DNA from: Herbiconiux sp.
GTDB taxonomy: Bacteria; Actinomycetota; Actinomycetes; Actinomycetales; Microbacteriaceae
Direction of reading: 5' to 3'
Length of the DNA: 64,000 bases
Assembly: GCF_023264855.1 (NCBI RefSeq)
Contig: NZ_JAHFUW010000013.1
Coordinates: 30,564-94,563 of the forward strand
Shown: positions 8,064 through 17,301 of the stretch, one piece after another
Layout of the letters: every line of letters starts with the position of its first letter
How positions within the stretch are numbered: the stretch's first letter is position 1
Notes under the pieces: model-generated
The model's input: only the letters and a program-made list of their open reading frames with translations
What the model was told of the DNA's origin: nothing
The model's database searches: none
Made by a program: the position numbers and the translations under genes

Positions 8064-8636
8064 TCAGCGGGTGCCGGTGTCTCCCACCGGCGCCTCGTCG
8101 GCATCCGGCAGCCGCTTCTCCATCACGAAGTCGTCGTGCAGTTCTTCGCCGACGTAGAAGCCCTTGCGGCCCACCTTCGCGAAACCGTTCTTCTCGTAGA
8201 AGCGCTGAGCGCGGGCGTTGTGCTCGTTCACGCCCAGCCACACGCTCGCGGCCCGCAGCTCCCCCGCCAGCTCGACGGATGCCTCCATCAGCGTGCGCGC
8301 CACCCCCTGGCCGTGGAACGCCGCACGCACGTAGCACTTGCTCAGCTCGACGGTCGGCCGGGCGGTCACGGCGGCGGCGACATCGGCGTCCGCCGGCTCG
8401 CCCGACACCAGCATCGTGTAGCCGGCGATCTCGCCGTCGACGTCGGCGAGCAGGATGCTGTGGGTGTCGCCAGCCAAGTAGCCCGAGAACCGCGCTTCCG
8501 ACAGATGCGCCGCGATGAACGCCTCGATGTCTTCCCGCTTGGTACCGGGAGGGCACGCCATCTCGAACGTCTCCGCCGCGACGGCGGCGACGATCCCCGC
8601 GTCTTCCACCCGCGCCCGGCGAACCCTAGTGACCAT
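8064..8636 (-). CDS. GNAT-family N-acetyltransferase
   Basis: A 190-residue acyltransferase of the Gcn5 fold. Motif A, which binds the acetyl-CoA pyrophosphate, is visible as LSKCYVRAAFHGQGVARTLM (Q-x-G-x-A type), followed by the W-L-G-V-N-E-H-N-A-R-A-Q-R-F-Y motif B with the catalytic-type tyrosine region. Start ATG at 8636 lies six bases after a TAGCGT -10 box, implying leaderless translation. It sits between the two CWB2 genes on the same strand. Whether it modifies a small molecule, a protein or wall material is unknown. Confidence 0.85.
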   Translation of the reverse strand: MVTRVRRARVEDAGIVAAVAAETFEMACPPGTKREDIEAFIAAHLSEARFSGYLAGDTHSILLADVDGEIAGYTMLVSGEPADADVAAAVTARPTVELSKCYVRAAFHGQGVARTLMEASVELAGELRAASVWLGVNEHNARAQRFYEKNGFAKVGRKGFYVGEELHDDFVMEKRLPDADEAPVGDTGTR

Positions 8637-8642
8637 CCCCCC

Positions 8643-8648
8643 ACGCTA
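8643..8648 (-). promoter_or_regulatory. Putative -10 box, leaderless start of the GNAT gene
   Basis: TAGCGT on the minus strand, then six G, then ATG. The G run gives some Shine-Dalgarno character, but the spacing matches the leaderless pattern seen elsewhere in the window. Confidence 0.4.
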
Positions 8649-8719
8649 CTGCCGAACGCCGCCGAACCCGGTTCGCCCGGCGGTGAACGACCGGATCGCT
8701 CCCCGCCGGGCGGTTCGGC

Positions 8720-9991
8720 TCAGTCGAGCCCGCAGGGCTTGAGCGCCTCGACGTCGGCGCTGAGGGTGTTCGTGCCGCCGAGCACCACGATCTTCTCGGG
8801 CGCCAGACGCCCGATCTCGAGGTACACCTGGTTGTCGAGGCAGGTCGCCGGGGTGACGTAGACCGGCGCCTTGGCGAGTCCTGCGGGAACTCCCCCGCTC
8901 AGCGCATCGGCGAATGCCGACCCGCTGGCCAGTACGAATGAACCCGGCGCGGTGAAGGCGGCACGGTTGAGGTTCACGCCGACGGCGTAACGGTCTGCAC
9001 CGGCGAAACGCGTGACGGTGAAGCCGGCAGACAGGCTGGTCTCGAGGGCGGCGGAGACAGAGTTCGTGCCGCCGGCGATGAAGACCTTCTTGGCACCCAG
9101 CTTGGTCAAGAGCGCGGACTCTAGCGCGGTCGGTGCCGCCTCGGATCCGTTCACGAGCAGCACCGGTCCTCGTGCGGCGATCGCCGCCGGCGAGGCTGTG
9201 AGCGCATCGGGGAAGTTCGCGCCGGTCGCGACGAACACGTTCTCGGCGGTCGCGATGCCGACCGTCGGGTCGGAGATCAGATTGCGCGACACCTCGTACC
9301 GATCGGCTCCGCTGATGCGTGTGACGGTTCGGCCGGCGGCCTTCAGCTGAGTGAAGGTGGTGGCTGAGATGGTGTTCTCACCGCCCACCACGACGACCTT
9401 CGTCGCGCCGAGTCGGGTGATCTCCGCCAGCAGCCCGGTGGGCAGCGATCCCGAAGGGGTGAGAAGCAACGGCGCCTTGTTCGCGGCGGCGACCGCTGTG
9501 GCGCTGAGAGCATCCGGGTACTTCTCACCGCTGGCTACGAACACCGTGATGGCGGTGGCGAACTGTGCAGACACCTTCAGCGCCTGCTGATAGCGGTCGC
9601 TGCCCGCGATCCGCGTGACCGTGGGCGCCGGTTTCACCGTGATCGCGCACTCCTTCTCGACCTCTGCGGGAGGTGCCGAGGGGAACGTCGCCGTGAGGGT
9701 GAACGTCGAAGCCTGAACGGTGGTGGGATCTCCGGCCAGGTGGAACCCGCCCTCGCTCGACACGCTGACACCGGCCGGAAGCGTTCCCGACTTCACCGAA
9801 AGCGCCGTCGCCCCCTTCGCGAGCTCTCCGAAGTCGACGGGGAACCCGACGGCGGCAACCGTGGACGGACAGGTGATCGCCGGCGCTATGAGCGCGTCGG
9901 CGTGTGCGGCAGACACCACACCACCTGCGGCGAGTGTCGTCAGTGCGAGCGTGGCGACGGTGAGGCGGGACAAGATGGGTCGGTGCGACAT
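8720..9991 (-). CDS. Secreted cell wall-binding repeat 2 protein with Ig-like domain
   Basis: A 423-residue exported protein. A Sec signal peptide covers about residues 1-31 (hydrophobic core then AHA-DA). An approximately 90-residue domain with the phrase GTLPAGVSVSSEGGFHLAG resembles putative-Ig (He_PIG-type) domains. Three CWB2 repeats follow, marked by SDRYQQALKVS, ADRYEVSRNL and ADRYAVGVNL. It probably sits on the wall through the repeats and presents the Ig-like domain. It is the first of three same-strand genes, ahead of the GNAT gene and a second CWB2 protein. The match in repeat number suggests local duplication with gain or loss of the N-terminal domain. Confidence 0.88.
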   Translation of the reverse strand: MSHRPILSRLTVATLALTTLAAGGVVSAAHADALIAPAITCPSTVAAVGFPVDFGELAKGATALSVKSGTLPAGVSVSSEGGFHLAGDPTTVQASTFTLTATFPSAPPAEVEKECAITVKPAPTVTRIAGSDRYQQALKVSAQFATAITVFVASGEKYPDALSATAVAAANKAPLLLTPSGSLPTGLLAEITRLGATKVVVVGGENTISATTFTQLKAAGRTVTRISGADRYEVSRNLISDPTVGIATAENVFVATGANFPDALTASPAAIAARGPVLLVNGSEAAPTALESALLTKLGAKKVFIAGGTNSVSAALETSLSAGFTVTRFAGADRYAVGVNLNRAAFTAPGSFVLASGSAFADALSGGVPAGLAKAPVYVTPATCLDNQVYLEIGRLAPEKIVVLGGTNTLSADVEALKPCGLD

Positions 9992-10087
9992 GGGGTCCTT
10001 CGAATAGGGCGGGAAGATCCCAGTTTGAGTCGCCGCACAGCCCCGCAGTTATGAGCAGTTTCTACTCAGTCGCACCTTCGTGAAACG

Positions 10088-10121
10088 CCGAAAGGGCCCG
10101 CCGTGTGGCGAGCCCTTTCGG
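10088..10121. terminator. Terminator after rplK-rplA
   Basis: CCGAAAGGGC (10088-10097) pairs perfectly with GCCCTTTCGG (10112-10121). On the minus strand the hairpin is followed by CGTTTCACG, a weak T tract, and it lies just downstream of rplA. Confidence 0.65.
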
Positions 10122-10142
10122 GTGGTGCGGGTTCGAGGTGAA

Positions 10143-10832
10143 CTAGATGGCGTTCACATCGAGGGGGATGCCGGGACCGAAGGTCGTCGAGACGGCGCCC
10201 TTCTGCACGTAGCGGCCCTTCGAGGAGGAGGGCTTCAGACGCATGATCTCTTCCAGCGCCGCCAGGATGTTCTCGTCGAGCTGCTCGGCGGTGAAGCCGG
10301 CCTTGCCCACCGGGAAGTGCACGTTGGCGTGCTTGTCGGTGCGGAACTCGATCTTTCCGCCCTTGATGTCGGACACGGCCTTGGCCACATCCGGCGTCAC
10401 GGTTCCGGTCTTCGGGTTGGGCATGAGGCCACGCGGGCCGAGCACCTTACCGAGACGACCGACCTTGCCCATGAGCTCGGGGGTCGAGACCGCGGAGTCG
10501 AACGAGGTGTAGCCGGCGGCCACCTTCTCGATCAGCTCGTCGCCACCGACCTCGTCGGCGCCGGCGGCGATCGCGGCCTCAGCGGCCGGACCCGTCGCGA
10601 ACACGATGACGCGGGCGGTCTTGCCGGTGCCGTGGGGCAGGATGACGGTTCCACGAACCATCTGGTCGGCCTTGCGCGGGTCGACCCCGAGCTTCAGCGC
10701 GACCTCGACGGTGCTGTCGAACTTGGCCGAGCCGGTCTCGCGGGCGAGCTGCACGGCTTCGGACGGGGTGTAGTACTTGCCGGCTTCGATCTTCTCGGCC
10801 GCGGCCCGGTAGGCCTTTGACTTCTGTGCCAT
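10143..10832 (-). CDS. rplA: 50S ribosomal protein L1
   Basis: L1 binds 23S rRNA at the mobile L1 stalk near the E site and, in many bacteria, represses its own operon by binding the rplK leader. The 229-residue product begins [15 protein letters not shown] and carries the conserved [17 protein letters not shown] near residues 125-141 and the [11 protein letters not shown] segment near 167-177. The start at 10832 is set by GGAGG upstream and family alignment; the open frame further upstream is rplK shadow. It is 14 bases downstream of rplK, same operon. Confidence 0.98.
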   Translation of the reverse strand: MAQKSKAYRAAAEKIEAGKYYTPSEAVQLARETGSAKFDSTVEVALKLGVDPRKADQMVRGTVILPHGTGKTARVIVFATGPAAEAAIAAGADEVGGDELIEKVAAGYTSFDSAVSTPELMGKVGRLGKVLGPRGLMPNPKTGTVTPDVAKAVSDIKGGKIEFRTDKHANVHFPVGKAGFTAEQLDENILAALEEIMRLKPSSSKGRYVQKGAVSTTFGPGIPLDVNAI

Positions 10833-10846
10833 TTCCAGCCTCCTCC

Positions 10847-11278
10847 TTATGCCTCGACCGTGATGCCCATGGAACGGGCGGTGCCGGCGATGATCTTCAT
10901 TGCAGCGTCGACGTCGTTCGCGTTCAGGTCGGCCTGCTTCTGCTCGGCGATCTGACGCACCTGCTCTTTGGTGAGCTTGGCGACCTTGACGGTGTGGGGG
11001 GTGGAGGAGCCCTTGGCGACTCCGGCGGCCTTCTTGATGAGCTCCGCGGCGGGCGGGGTCTTCAGGATGAAGGTGAACGAGCGGTCTTCGTAGACCGTGA
11101 TCTCCACGGGGATGACGTTGCCGCGCTGCGACTCGGTCGCGGCGTTGTACGCCTTGCAGAACTCCATGATGTTCACGCCGTGCTGACCCAGCGCAGGCCC
11201 GATGGGCGGTGCGGGGTTGGCGGCGCCGGCGTTGATCTGAAGCTTGATCAGACCTGTGACCTTCTTTTTCGGTGCCAT
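10847..11278 (-). CDS. rplK: 50S ribosomal protein L11
   Basis: L11 forms the GTPase-associated centre with its rRNA target and is the binding site of thiopeptide antibiotics. The 143-residue protein is full length: it begins [18 protein letters not shown], has the proline-rich hinge [11 protein letters not shown] near residues 22-32 and ends [12 protein letters not shown]. The ATG is preceded by GAAGAG-type sequence. Upstream, a 125-base gap to nusG holds hairpins that may be an L1-binding leader. rplA follows closely. Confidence 0.98.
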   Translation of the reverse strand: MAPKKKVTGLIKLQINAGAANPAPPIGPALGQHGVNIMEFCKAYNAATESQRGNVIPVEITVYEDRSFTFILKTPPAAELIKKAAGVAKGSSTPHTVKVAKLTKEQVRQIAEQKQADLNANDVDAAMKIIAGTARSMGITVEA

Positions 11279-11317
11279 TTCTTCTCTTCTCTTTCGTGCC
11301 GCGCGAAGGCGGCTCTC

Positions 11318-11369
11318 CCACCACAGGGCTTCTCCCTGCAGTGGTGGTGATCGGATGCCCCGAAGGGCA
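11318..11369 (-). promoter_or_regulatory. Possible L1-binding leader upstream of rplK
   Basis: CCACCAC (11318-11324) pairs with GTGGTGG (11341-11347) and AGGG (11325-11328) with CCCT (11334-11337), leaving a three-base bulge. A second small hairpin TGCCC-CGAA-GGGCA lies at 11356-11369. Bulged GC-rich hairpins here are used in other bacteria for L1 feedback on rplK-rplA. The position fits; identity with the known L1 site was not verified. Confidence 0.45.
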
Positions 11370-11403
11370 ACCGCACAATCTTAGCTGATGAAGGCGGAAA
11401 GCC

Positions 11404-12312
11404 CTACAGCTTGGTGACTTGGTCGAAGCTGAGCTCGACCGGGGTCTCGCGCTCGAACAGGGAGACGAGCACCGTGAGCTTGCCGCTCTCGGGCTTGATC
11501 TCGCTGATCGAACCGGGCAGGCCCGCGAACGAACCCTCCTTGATGGTGATGGTCTCGCCGATCTCGAAGTCGACCTCGGCCGGGATTGAGCGCTGAACGG
11601 CCTTGCCGCCCTTGCCGCCCGAGCTCTTGGCGGGAGCGACCTCGGCCACCTCGACCAGGCTCTTCAGCATGTTGAAGGCCTCTTCGAAACGCAGCGGGGT
11701 GGGGTTGTGCGAGTTGCCCACGAACCCGGTGACGCCCGGCGTGTGACGCACGACCGACCAGCTGTCTTCGTTGAGGAACATGCGCACCAGCACGTAGCCG
11801 GGGATGCGCACACGGGTGACCAGCTTGCGCTGGCCGTTCTTGATCTCGACGACGTCTTCCATCGGAACCTCGACCTGGAAGACGAAGTCCTCCATGCCCA
11901 TCGAGGTCTTGCGGCTCTCGATGTTCTGCTTCACGCGCTTCTCGAAGCCGGCGTAGGAGTGGATGACGTACCACTTGCCCGGGAGGGTGCGGAGCTCGGC
12001 GCGGAAGGCGTCGTACGGATCGGCCTCGACCTCTTCGGCTTCCTCGGCGTCGCCTTCGGCCTCCACGGCGGTCTCGGCCTCGGCGACCTCGTCGGCCACG
12101 ACATCGGCCGATTCGGCGGCGGCGACGGACTCGCCGTTCGCCTCCGGGTCTTCGAGAACGTCGAGCACGGCGGCGGCCTCGTCGAAGTCGTCGATGTTCA
12201 GTGCGTCGTCGACCACCGCATCCGCTTCGGGGTCGGCTGCCTCGTCGATCGCCTCGAGGAGGGCGTCGAGGTCAGCCGGGACACCGGCTTCTTCGGGCTT
12301 TGCGTCAGACAA
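11404..12312 (-). CDS. nusG: Transcription termination/antitermination factor NusG
   Basis: NusG binds RNA polymerase at the clamp and modulates pausing, Rho action and coupling to ribosomes. This 302-residue form has an acidic, Ala/Glu/Asp-rich N-terminal extension of about 105 residues, then the NGN domain from [14 protein letters not shown] (about 113-126) through [10 protein letters not shown] and GVTGFVG, and a C-terminal KOW domain containing [16 protein letters not shown]. The extension is typical of actinobacterial NusG, which is longer than the 181-residue E. coli protein. An ATG at 12312 gives the full extension. secE lies 86 bases upstream. Confidence 0.97.
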   Translation of the reverse strand: MSDAKPEEAGVPADLDALLEAIDEAADPEADAVVDDALNIDDFDEAAAVLDVLEDPEANGESVAAAESADVVADEVAEAETAVEAEGDAEEAEEVEADPYDAFRAELRTLPGKWYVIHSYAGFEKRVKQNIESRKTSMGMEDFVFQVEVPMEDVVEIKNGQRKLVTRVRIPGYVLVRMFLNEDSWSVVRHTPGVTGFVGNSHNPTPLRFEEAFNMLKSLVEVAEVAPAKSSGGKGGKAVQRSIPAEVDFEIGETITIKEGSFAGLPGSISEIKPESGKLTVLVSLFERETPVELSFDQVTKL

Positions 12313-12398
12313 TGAATTCGTTCCACTTTCTCAGTTGACCGTGTTGGGGTTCGTCGTGCGGGGGCGGCGGTGTGCCGCTACAGAGTCGGGGCAGAGGA

Positions 12399-12671
12399 TC
12401 AGGCGGGATCGCCGAAGACCACGATCGCGAGCCAGCCGAACAGTTGGTCCAGCCCCACGACGATCGCCATCATGATCACGACGAACACCAGCACCACGAG
12501 GGTGTAACTGATCAGTTCGCGCCGGGTCGGGGTGACGACCTTCTTCAACTCCGTGAAGACCTGCCTGATGAACAGGGCGATACGGGCGAACGGGTTGCGC
12601 TTGGCCGCCCGGTCTTTCTTGGCGTTCTCGACGACGTCCTCGGAAGGTTCGTCGATTACTTTTCGTGCCAC
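12399..12671 (-). CDS. secE: Preprotein translocase subunit SecE
   Basis: SecE clamps the SecY channel in the membrane. The 90-residue protein has a charged N-terminus (DEPSEDVVENAKKDRAAKRN), the conserved amphipathic segment FIRQVFTELKKVVTPTRREL about residues 33-52 and one membrane helix about 55-78, as in single-span Gram-positive SecE. I chose the GTG at 12671 (VARKVID): AAAGG lies about eight bases upstream, and the longer frame enters the tRNA gene. It is directly downstream of tRNA-Trp and upstream of nusG, the usual bacterial order. Confidence 0.95.
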   Translation of the reverse strand: MARKVIDEPSEDVVENAKKDRAAKRNPFARIALFIRQVFTELKKVVTPTRRELISYTLVVLVFVVIMMAIVVGLDQLFGWLAIVVFGDPA

Positions 12672-12698
12672 CGTGTCGTTACCTTTCACAAGCAGGAG

Positions 12699-12771
12699 CA
12701 GGGCGGACAGGACTTGAACCTGCAACCTGCGGTTTTGGAGACCGCTGCTCTACCAATTGAGCCACCGCCCT
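12699..12771 (-). tRNA. trnW: tRNA-Trp (anticodon CCA)
   Basis: A 73-base cloverleaf on the minus strand. The acceptor stem AGGGCGG pairs with CCGCCCT, with G as discriminator. The D-arm is GCTCAATTGGTAGAGC. The anticodon arm GCGGT-CTCCAAA-ACCGC gives anticodon CCA, and the T-arm contains GGTTCAAGTCC. The 3' CCA is not encoded. It lies just upstream of secE, a common bacterial arrangement, and is likely processed from the same transcript. Confidence 0.97.
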
Positions 12772-12935
12772 AAGCATCGAAATCGCTTCGCTTCGCTACA
12801 CTCGCCCTAAACGGGAGCCCGGCCGGAACCGGATCCCGAAAAATGGGCAGAGAAAAGCTTGGCAGATTTCTACTACCGACAGACAGTGTAGGTCACATCC
12901 AGTGCGACCGCAAAGGCGAGCGAGACGGAGCACCC

Positions 12936-13970
12936 ATGCGAACAGGCGCCTTCAGGATCGGGTTCGTCGCCACGTTGGGCGGCCTCATCGCCATCGCCCT
13001 GGGCTTCGCGTTCACGCAGCTCTCGACCGTCGTCATCTGCATCATGGCCTCGCTGTTCCTGGCTCTGGGCCTGGATCCGCTGGTGCGCTGGCTGACCCGC
13101 CGCCACATCCCACGGGGCTGGTCGATCGTGATCGTCTTCGTCTTGGTGATCGCCTTCGCGGTGCTGGTGTTCTTCCTGGTCATCCCCGCGGTCGTCGACC
13201 AGACCACCGAGCTGATCACGAATCTCCCGGGCGAGGTCAAGGCGATCACGCAGGAGCAGTGGTTCACCCAGGTCTTCGGTGATTCGGTCGACACCAAGAA
13301 GCTCGTCGAAGACCTGGAGAACTTCCTGTCCGACCCGAACAATCTCGCCACCCTCGGCGGCGGCGTGCTGAAGATCGGCGTGGCCCTGATCAACGGGCTC
13401 TCCGGAGGCATCCTGGTCGTGGTGCTGACCCTGTTCTTCCTGGGTTCGCTGGAGGCCGTGAAGTCGAGCTTCTACATCCTCGTGCCGATGTCCAAGCGCC
13501 AGGGCGTCGTCTCGATCACCGACCAGATCGTGAACTCGATCGGCAAGTACGTCAGCGGTCAGGTCATCCTGGCCGGCACGAACGGCGTGTTCGGCTTCAT
13601 CGCCATGATGATCGTCGGGGTCCCGTACGCGGGCGCCCTGGCGGTGGTGGCGTTCCTGCTGGCCCTGATCCCCCTGGTGGGCACCATCATCAGCGCGATC
13701 CTGGTGACCTTCATCGCCCTGACCGTCTCGCCCGTCACCGCGGTCGCGATCGGCATCTACTTCCTCGTCTACATGCAGGTCGAGGCCTACGTGTTCAGCC
13801 CCCGCATCATGAACAAGGCCGTCGACGTGCCCGGCATCCTGGTGGTGATCGGCGCCCTCGTGGGAGGCACCCTGCTGGGTGTGCTGGGGGCTCTGATCGC
13901 CGTTCCCGTGGTGGCGTCCCTGCTCATCATCATCAAGCAGGTGGTCGTTCCCCGGCAGGCGGAGTTGTAG
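12936..13970 (+). CDS. AI-2E family transporter (PerM/TqsA-like)
   Basis: A 344-residue multi-pass membrane protein of the AI-2E/PerM family, with about eight hydrophobic segments: three near the N-terminus (residues about 9-28, 29-48 and 64-88), a soluble stretch (about 95-150), and the rest in the C-terminal half, including the family-typical [13 protein letters not shown] and [21 protein letters not shown] elements. Family members export autoinducer-2 or exchange Na+ or H+; no substrate can be inferred. Start ATG at 12936 has GGAG seven bases upstream. It is transcribed away from the tRNA-Trp/secE operon. Confidence 0.88.
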   Translation: MRTGAFRIGFVATLGGLIAIALGFAFTQLSTVVICIMASLFLALGLDPLVRWLTRRHIPRGWSIVIVFVLVIAFAVLVFFLVIPAVVDQTTELITNLPGEVKAITQEQWFTQVFGDSVDTKKLVEDLENFLSDPNNLATLGGGVLKIGVALINGLSGGILVVVLTLFFLGSLEAVKSSFYILVPMSKRQGVVSITDQIVNSIGKYVSGQVILAGTNGVFGFIAMMIVGVPYAGALAVVAFLLALIPLVGTIISAILVTFIALTVSPVTAVAIGIYFLVYMQVEAYVFSPRIMNKAVDVPGILVVIGALVGGTLLGVLGALIAVPVVASLLIIIKQVVVPRQAEL

Positions 13971-14016
13971 GCGCATTCCCGGATCGCACGGGGGTGGCCG
14001 GGTAGGCTTGATCTCC

Positions 14017-15222
14017 GTGACGGAACGACGCATCTCCCAACGAATCGCAGCCATCGCCGAGTCGGCGACGCTCAAGGTCGACGCCAAGGCGAAGGCCCTC
14101 CAGGCCGCCGGCCGGCCGGTGATCAGCTACGCCGCGGGCGAGCCCGACTTCTCCACCCCGGCGAACGTCGTGGAGGCGGCATCCCGAGCCGTGCTCGATC
14201 CCAAGAACTACCGGTACACGCCGGCGGCGGGGCTTCCGGATCTGCGCGAGGCGATCGCGGCCAAGACCCTGCGCGACAGCGGTCTCGAGGTCGCGCCGTC
14301 GCAGGTGATCGTCACCAACGGCGGCAAGCAGGCCGTCTACGAGGCCTTCGCGACCCTGCTCGACCCGGGCGACGAGGTGCTGCTGCCCGCCCCCTACTGG
14401 ACGACGTACCCCGAGGCCATCGCCCTCGCCGGCGGCGTGCCCGTCGAGGTGTTCGCGGGCAGCGACCAGGACTACCTCGTGACCGTCGAGCAGCTCGAGG
14501 CCGCCCGCACCGAGCGCACCAAGGTTCTGCTGTTCGTCTCCCCCTCCAACCCTACGGGCGCGGTGTACTCCCCCGAGCAGACGAAGGCGATCGGCGAGTG
14601 GGCCGATTCGCACGGACTCTGGGTGATCAGCGACGAGATCTACCAGAACCTGGTCTACGACGGCCTGCGCGCCGTGTCGATCGTCGAGGCCGTGCCGGCG
14701 CTTGCCGACCGCACGCTGCTGCTGAACGGCGTGGCCAAGACCTACGCGATGACCGGATGGCGGGTCGGCTGGATGGTCGGCCCCCTGGATGCGATCAAGG
14801 CCGCGTCGAACCTGCAGTCGCACATGACCTCGAACGTGTCGAACATCTCGCAGCGCGCCGCGATCGAGGCGCTGACCGGCCCGCAGGACACCGTCGAGGT
14901 GATGCGCTCCACCTACGACCGGCGTCGTAAGCAGATCGTCGAGGCGCTCAACACCATCGACGGCGTGCACACCCCGCTGCCCGAGGGCGCGTTCTACGTC
15001 TATCCCGACGTGACCGGCCTGCTCGGCCGCAGCTGGGGCGGCGTGACGCCGACCACCTCGCTCGAGCTGGCCGACCTCATCCTCGACCAGGTCGAGGTGG
15101 CGACGGTTCCCGGCGAGGCCTTCGGTCCGAGCGGATTCCTGCGGCTCTCGTACGCGCTCAGCGACGAGAACCTGCTCGAGGGCGTCACGCGCCTGCAGAA
15201 GCTGTTCTCCGCCGAGTCCTGA
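14017..15222 (+). CDS. aspC: Pyridoxal-phosphate aspartate aminotransferase
   Basis: Fold-type I, class I aminotransferase converting aspartate and 2-oxoglutarate to oxaloacetate and glutamate, 401 residues. PLP contacts are Asn178 (SNPTG), Asp206 (SDEIY), Lys241 ([12 protein letters not shown]) forming the internal aldimine, and Arg249. The N-terminus [26 protein letters not shown] matches the Ib subgroup, so the GTG at 14017 is the start. It lies eight bases after TAGGCT with no Shine-Dalgarno sequence, so translation may be near-leaderless. A strong hairpin follows the stop. Substrate preference (aspartate versus prephenate) cannot be set by eye. Confidence 0.93.
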   Translation: MTERRISQRIAAIAESATLKVDAKAKALQAAGRPVISYAAGEPDFSTPANVVEAASRAVLDPKNYRYTPAAGLPDLREAIAAKTLRDSGLEVAPSQVIVTNGGKQAVYEAFATLLDPGDEVLLPAPYWTTYPEAIALAGGVPVEVFAGSDQDYLVTVEQLEAARTERTKVLLFVSPSNPTGAVYSPEQTKAIGEWADSHGLWVISDEIYQNLVYDGLRAVSIVEAVPALADRTLLLNGVAKTYAMTGWRVGWMVGPLDAIKAASNLQSHMTSNVSNISQRAAIEALTGPQDTVEVMRSTYDRRRKQIVEALNTIDGVHTPLPEGAFYVYPDVTGLLGRSWGGVTPTTSLELADLILDQVEVATVPGEAFGPSGFLRLSYALSDENLLEGVTRLQKLFSAES

Positions 15223-15255
15223 TCTGATCGTGTGCGCACCGCGGTGTGCACAGAG

Positions 15256-15287
15256 GTGTGGCCGCCACCCCGGGGTGACGGCCACAC
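15256..15287. terminator. Hairpin between aspC and the csbD-like gene
   Basis: GTGTGGCCG (15256-15264) pairs with CGGCCACAC (15279-15287), with a secondary CACCCC/GGGGTG stem inside. It separates convergent genes and has no T tract, so it may act for both strands or with Rho. Confidence 0.5.
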
Positions 15288-15332
15288 GACGCTGATGCCC
15301 GGCGGATGACCGCGGGCGCTCAGTGCCCGGTG

Positions 15333-15506
15333 TCAGTGCTTGAAGGCGTCCTTGACGTTCTCGCCGGCGCTCTTGACGTCGGACTTCGCCTGGTCGGCCT
15401 TGCCCTCGGCCACGAGCTCGTCGTTGTCGGTGACCTTGCCGACGGCCTCCTTGGCCTTGCCGGCGAGGTCTTCGGCGGCGTTCTTGATCTTGTCTGCTGC
15501 GCTCAT
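15333..15506 (-). CDS. CsbD-like stress protein
   Basis: A 57-residue, highly charged, Ala/Lys/Glu-rich protein (MSAADKIKNAAEDLAGKAKE at the start, ending NVKDAFKH) with the helical repeats of the CsbD family. CsbD is a general-stress protein in Bacillus, controlled there by sigma B, of unknown biochemical role. The ATG at 15506 has AAGGAG seven bases upstream. It lies downstream of the Asp23 cluster on the same strand and is probably part of one stress unit. Too short for most ORF cut-offs, but coding character and the ribosome-binding site are clear. Confidence 0.9.
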   Translation of the reverse strand: MSAADKIKNAAEDLAGKAKEAVGKVTDNDELVAEGKADQAKSDVKSAGENVKDAFKH

Positions 15507-15573
15507 GATGAGCTCCTTCCGTAGCGGTTTCTTCGTGGGGATCGGCTACCGCGGATGCGGGAACCGGGTGGGG

Positions 15574-15693
15574 TCAGTGACGTTTCCGGGCGATCTTCTT
15601 CGCCGTGTCTTTGGTGGCCTGGGCCCGGGTGCCGAGCACGTAGCCGGTGACACCGAACGCGATCGCGACGACCCAGACGAGTGGTTTGGACAT
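15574..15693 (-). CDS. Tiny membrane protein in the Asp23 cluster
   Basis: A 39-residue protein: MSKPLVWVVAIAFGVTGYVL forms one membrane helix, followed by a basic tail rich in Lys and Arg (TKDTAKKIARKRH). A good GAAGGA ribosome-binding site lies four bases before the ATG at 15693. It sits between the CsbD-like gene and the last DUF6286-type gene, all on the same strand with short gaps. The single helix plus basic tail could help recruit Asp23-type proteins to the membrane, but that is speculation; no family is recognised. Confidence 0.65.
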   Translation of the reverse strand: MSKPLVWVVAIAFGVTGYVLGTRAQATKDTAKKIARKRH

Positions 15694-15728
15694 GATTCCT
15701 TCTTTCTGCCCCGGAGGGGTCGAGCCCG

Positions 15729-16334
15729 CTATTGCAGCCGGGTGGTGGAGGTGATGCGGGCCCGGAATCCGCCGCTGATCTGCACCAGCGCCGGCAGCTG
15801 CCGGCCGAGCAGCAGGTCGAGGGCGCGCACGGCGTCCTCCACGATGACGGCGGCATCCTTCGGAGACACGCCCCGGCGGCAGGTGACCGAGATCTTCAGC
15901 ACCGGGGTGCGCTTCACGCGGTAGGTGCTGACGTGCGAGGCGACGAACTCGGGTCGGCCGCCGATCGCATCCTGCAGCACCTGCTCGGCGACGGCGGACT
16001 CGACCACCGTGGCGCCGTGCTCGCTCGTGCTCTCCCGCACCGCGATTCCGGTGTGGCCGCGGCCCTGACGCACGATGAACACGATCAGCAGGATGACCGC
16101 CAGCACGGCGAGCACGAGGAGTGCCGGCAAGATCCAGCTCACCCCGGTGTCACCGAGCGGCGTCTGCTGCAGCCATTCGGACACCTGGGCGGTGACCTGG
16201 CCGGTCGCATCCTTGCAGCCGTCGCGCACCACGGGGATGAGCACGGCAGCTGCGGCGGCCGCGCCCACGACGAGCAGGAGCAGGCCGACGAGCAGGATCA
16301 GAAGCCGGTTCGCGGCTCGATTGGTGCTGTTCAT
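15729..16334 (-). CDS. AmaP/DUF6286-like Asp23-associated membrane protein
   Basis: A 201-residue protein with two N-terminal membrane helices (about residues 9-33 and 65-88) separated by an external loop, then a cytoplasmic alpha/beta domain about 95-200. This is the plan of AmaP, the anchor that tethers Asp23 at the membrane, and of actinobacterial DUF6286 proteins. It overlaps the upstream 192-residue paralogue-like gene by four bases (translational coupling). By context it anchors or scaffolds the Asp23 proteins of this cluster. The assignment is by architecture and neighbourhood, not by a conserved catalytic motif. Confidence 0.72.
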   Translation of the reverse strand: MNSTNRAANRLLILLVGLLLLVVGAAAAAAVLIPVVRDGCKDATGQVTAQVSEWLQQTPLGDTGVSWILPALLVLAVLAVILLIVFIVRQGRGHTGIAVRESTSEHGATVVESAVAEQVLQDAIGGRPEFVASHVSTYRVKRTPVLKISVTCRRGVSPKDAAVIVEDAVRALDLLLGRQLPALVQISGGFRARITSTTRLQ

Positions 16335-16909
16335 GCGCCGATCCTCCCGTTCTCCGAGATGCGCACCCGGGCCCGCACCGGCGGCGTGAGCCGGTACGAC
16401 TCGAGCTGCCGGGCCACCTCGCCGGTCACCGCGTCACGATCGACGGGGATGCCCGACGTGGGCGTGAGGTGCACCGCCGCGTGCCGGTGCGAGACCGAGA
16501 CGGAGGCGTTGTCGGGATCGACGGAGCCGGCGACGGAGGAGTGCCGGGCCAGGGCCGAGGCGATCACCTCGTTGTCGACGACGACGACGGTGCGCTCGGA
16601 CTGCAGCAGGTGCCGCGCCCGGCGCCCCGGGGCGATCGCCGCGATGATCAGGACGAGCCCGATCACTGCGGCGACGATGCCGGCGGCGGCCACGATACCT
16701 GCGGGAGCCTGCACGAGGTTCACCGCGGAGGTGAACGTGTCGACCGGGGCCACCAGCAGGGCCGGTGCTCCCAGCAGCGCGATCACGATCTCGGTACCGA
16801 GCCAGGCGATGACCACGATCAGCAGCACCGCCAGCACGATCGCGAGCAGCGAGCGGGGCGAGTGCGTCTCGCGCCGCGCGATGCGACGGTAGATGCCGGG
16901 CGTGCTCAT
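16331..16909 (-). CDS. DUF6286-like Asp23-associated membrane protein
   Basis: A 192-residue protein of the same plan as its downstream neighbour: basic N-terminus, membrane helix about residues 21-46, a second about 70-93, then a cytoplasmic domain with the ERTVVVVDNEVIASALARH and DRDAVTGEVARQLESY stretches. It overlaps both neighbours by four bases, so the cluster is translationally coupled. Two such genes in tandem suggest a hetero-oligomeric membrane scaffold for the Asp23 proteins. Role inferred from context. Confidence 0.72.
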   Translation of the reverse strand: MSTPGIYRRIARRETHSPRSLLAIVLAVLLIVVIAWLGTEIVIALLGAPALLVAPVDTFTSAVNLVQAPAGIVAAAGIVAAVIGLVLIIAAIAPGRRARHLLQSERTVVVVDNEVIASALARHSSVAGSVDPDNASVSVSHRHAAVHLTPTSGIPVDRDAVTGEVARQLESYRLTPPVRARVRISENGRIGA

Positions 16910-17301
16910 CGCACCCTCTCCTCTTCTTGGATGTCGGCGGCCGAGAGCCGCACGACGACCCGGCCGATGGCCGAGCCCGTGATGTCTGAGACCCGGTCGC
17001 GGATCGTCTCCTGGGCACGGGCCGCCCGGTCCAGGACCGTACCGCCTGCGCGGTCGATCACGCCGGGGCCGGAGTGCACCCGTGCCAGCGACACCACGCG
17101 GATCGGCGTGGTGACCGTCAGCACGAGCAGGCCCTTCTCGTCGGCGAGGTCGACACCGACACGCTTGGGTGCGACCCCGAGCGCGTCGGCCGTGACCGCC
17201 GCCACGACGCGGCTGAGCGCCTTGGACGTGATGCGGTTGCGACCTCGGTTCGACTGCGGAGGGGTTCCCGCCGCGACAAGGTTCGTCGCGGCGGCGCTCA
17301 T
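16906..17301 (-). CDS. Asp23/Gls24-family-like protein
   Basis: A 131-residue soluble protein. It carries an Asp23-like core (ITSKALSRVVAAVTADALGV, residues about 24-43, then a KGLLVLTVTTPIRVVSL strand region and DRVSDITGSAIGRVVVRLS near the C-terminus), but it is more diverged than the 17492-17929 product and lacks its conserved VAGIAAREA phrase. Asp23 proteins polymerise under the membrane and respond to envelope stress in Firmicutes. Coupled by four-base overlaps to the genes on both sides. Confidence 0.68.
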   Translation of the reverse strand: MSAAATNLVAAGTPPQSNRGRNRITSKALSRVVAAVTADALGVAPKRVGVDLADEKGLLVLTVTTPIRVVSLARVHSGPGVIDRAGGTVLDRAARAQETIRDRVSDITGSAIGRVVVRLSAADIQEEERVR

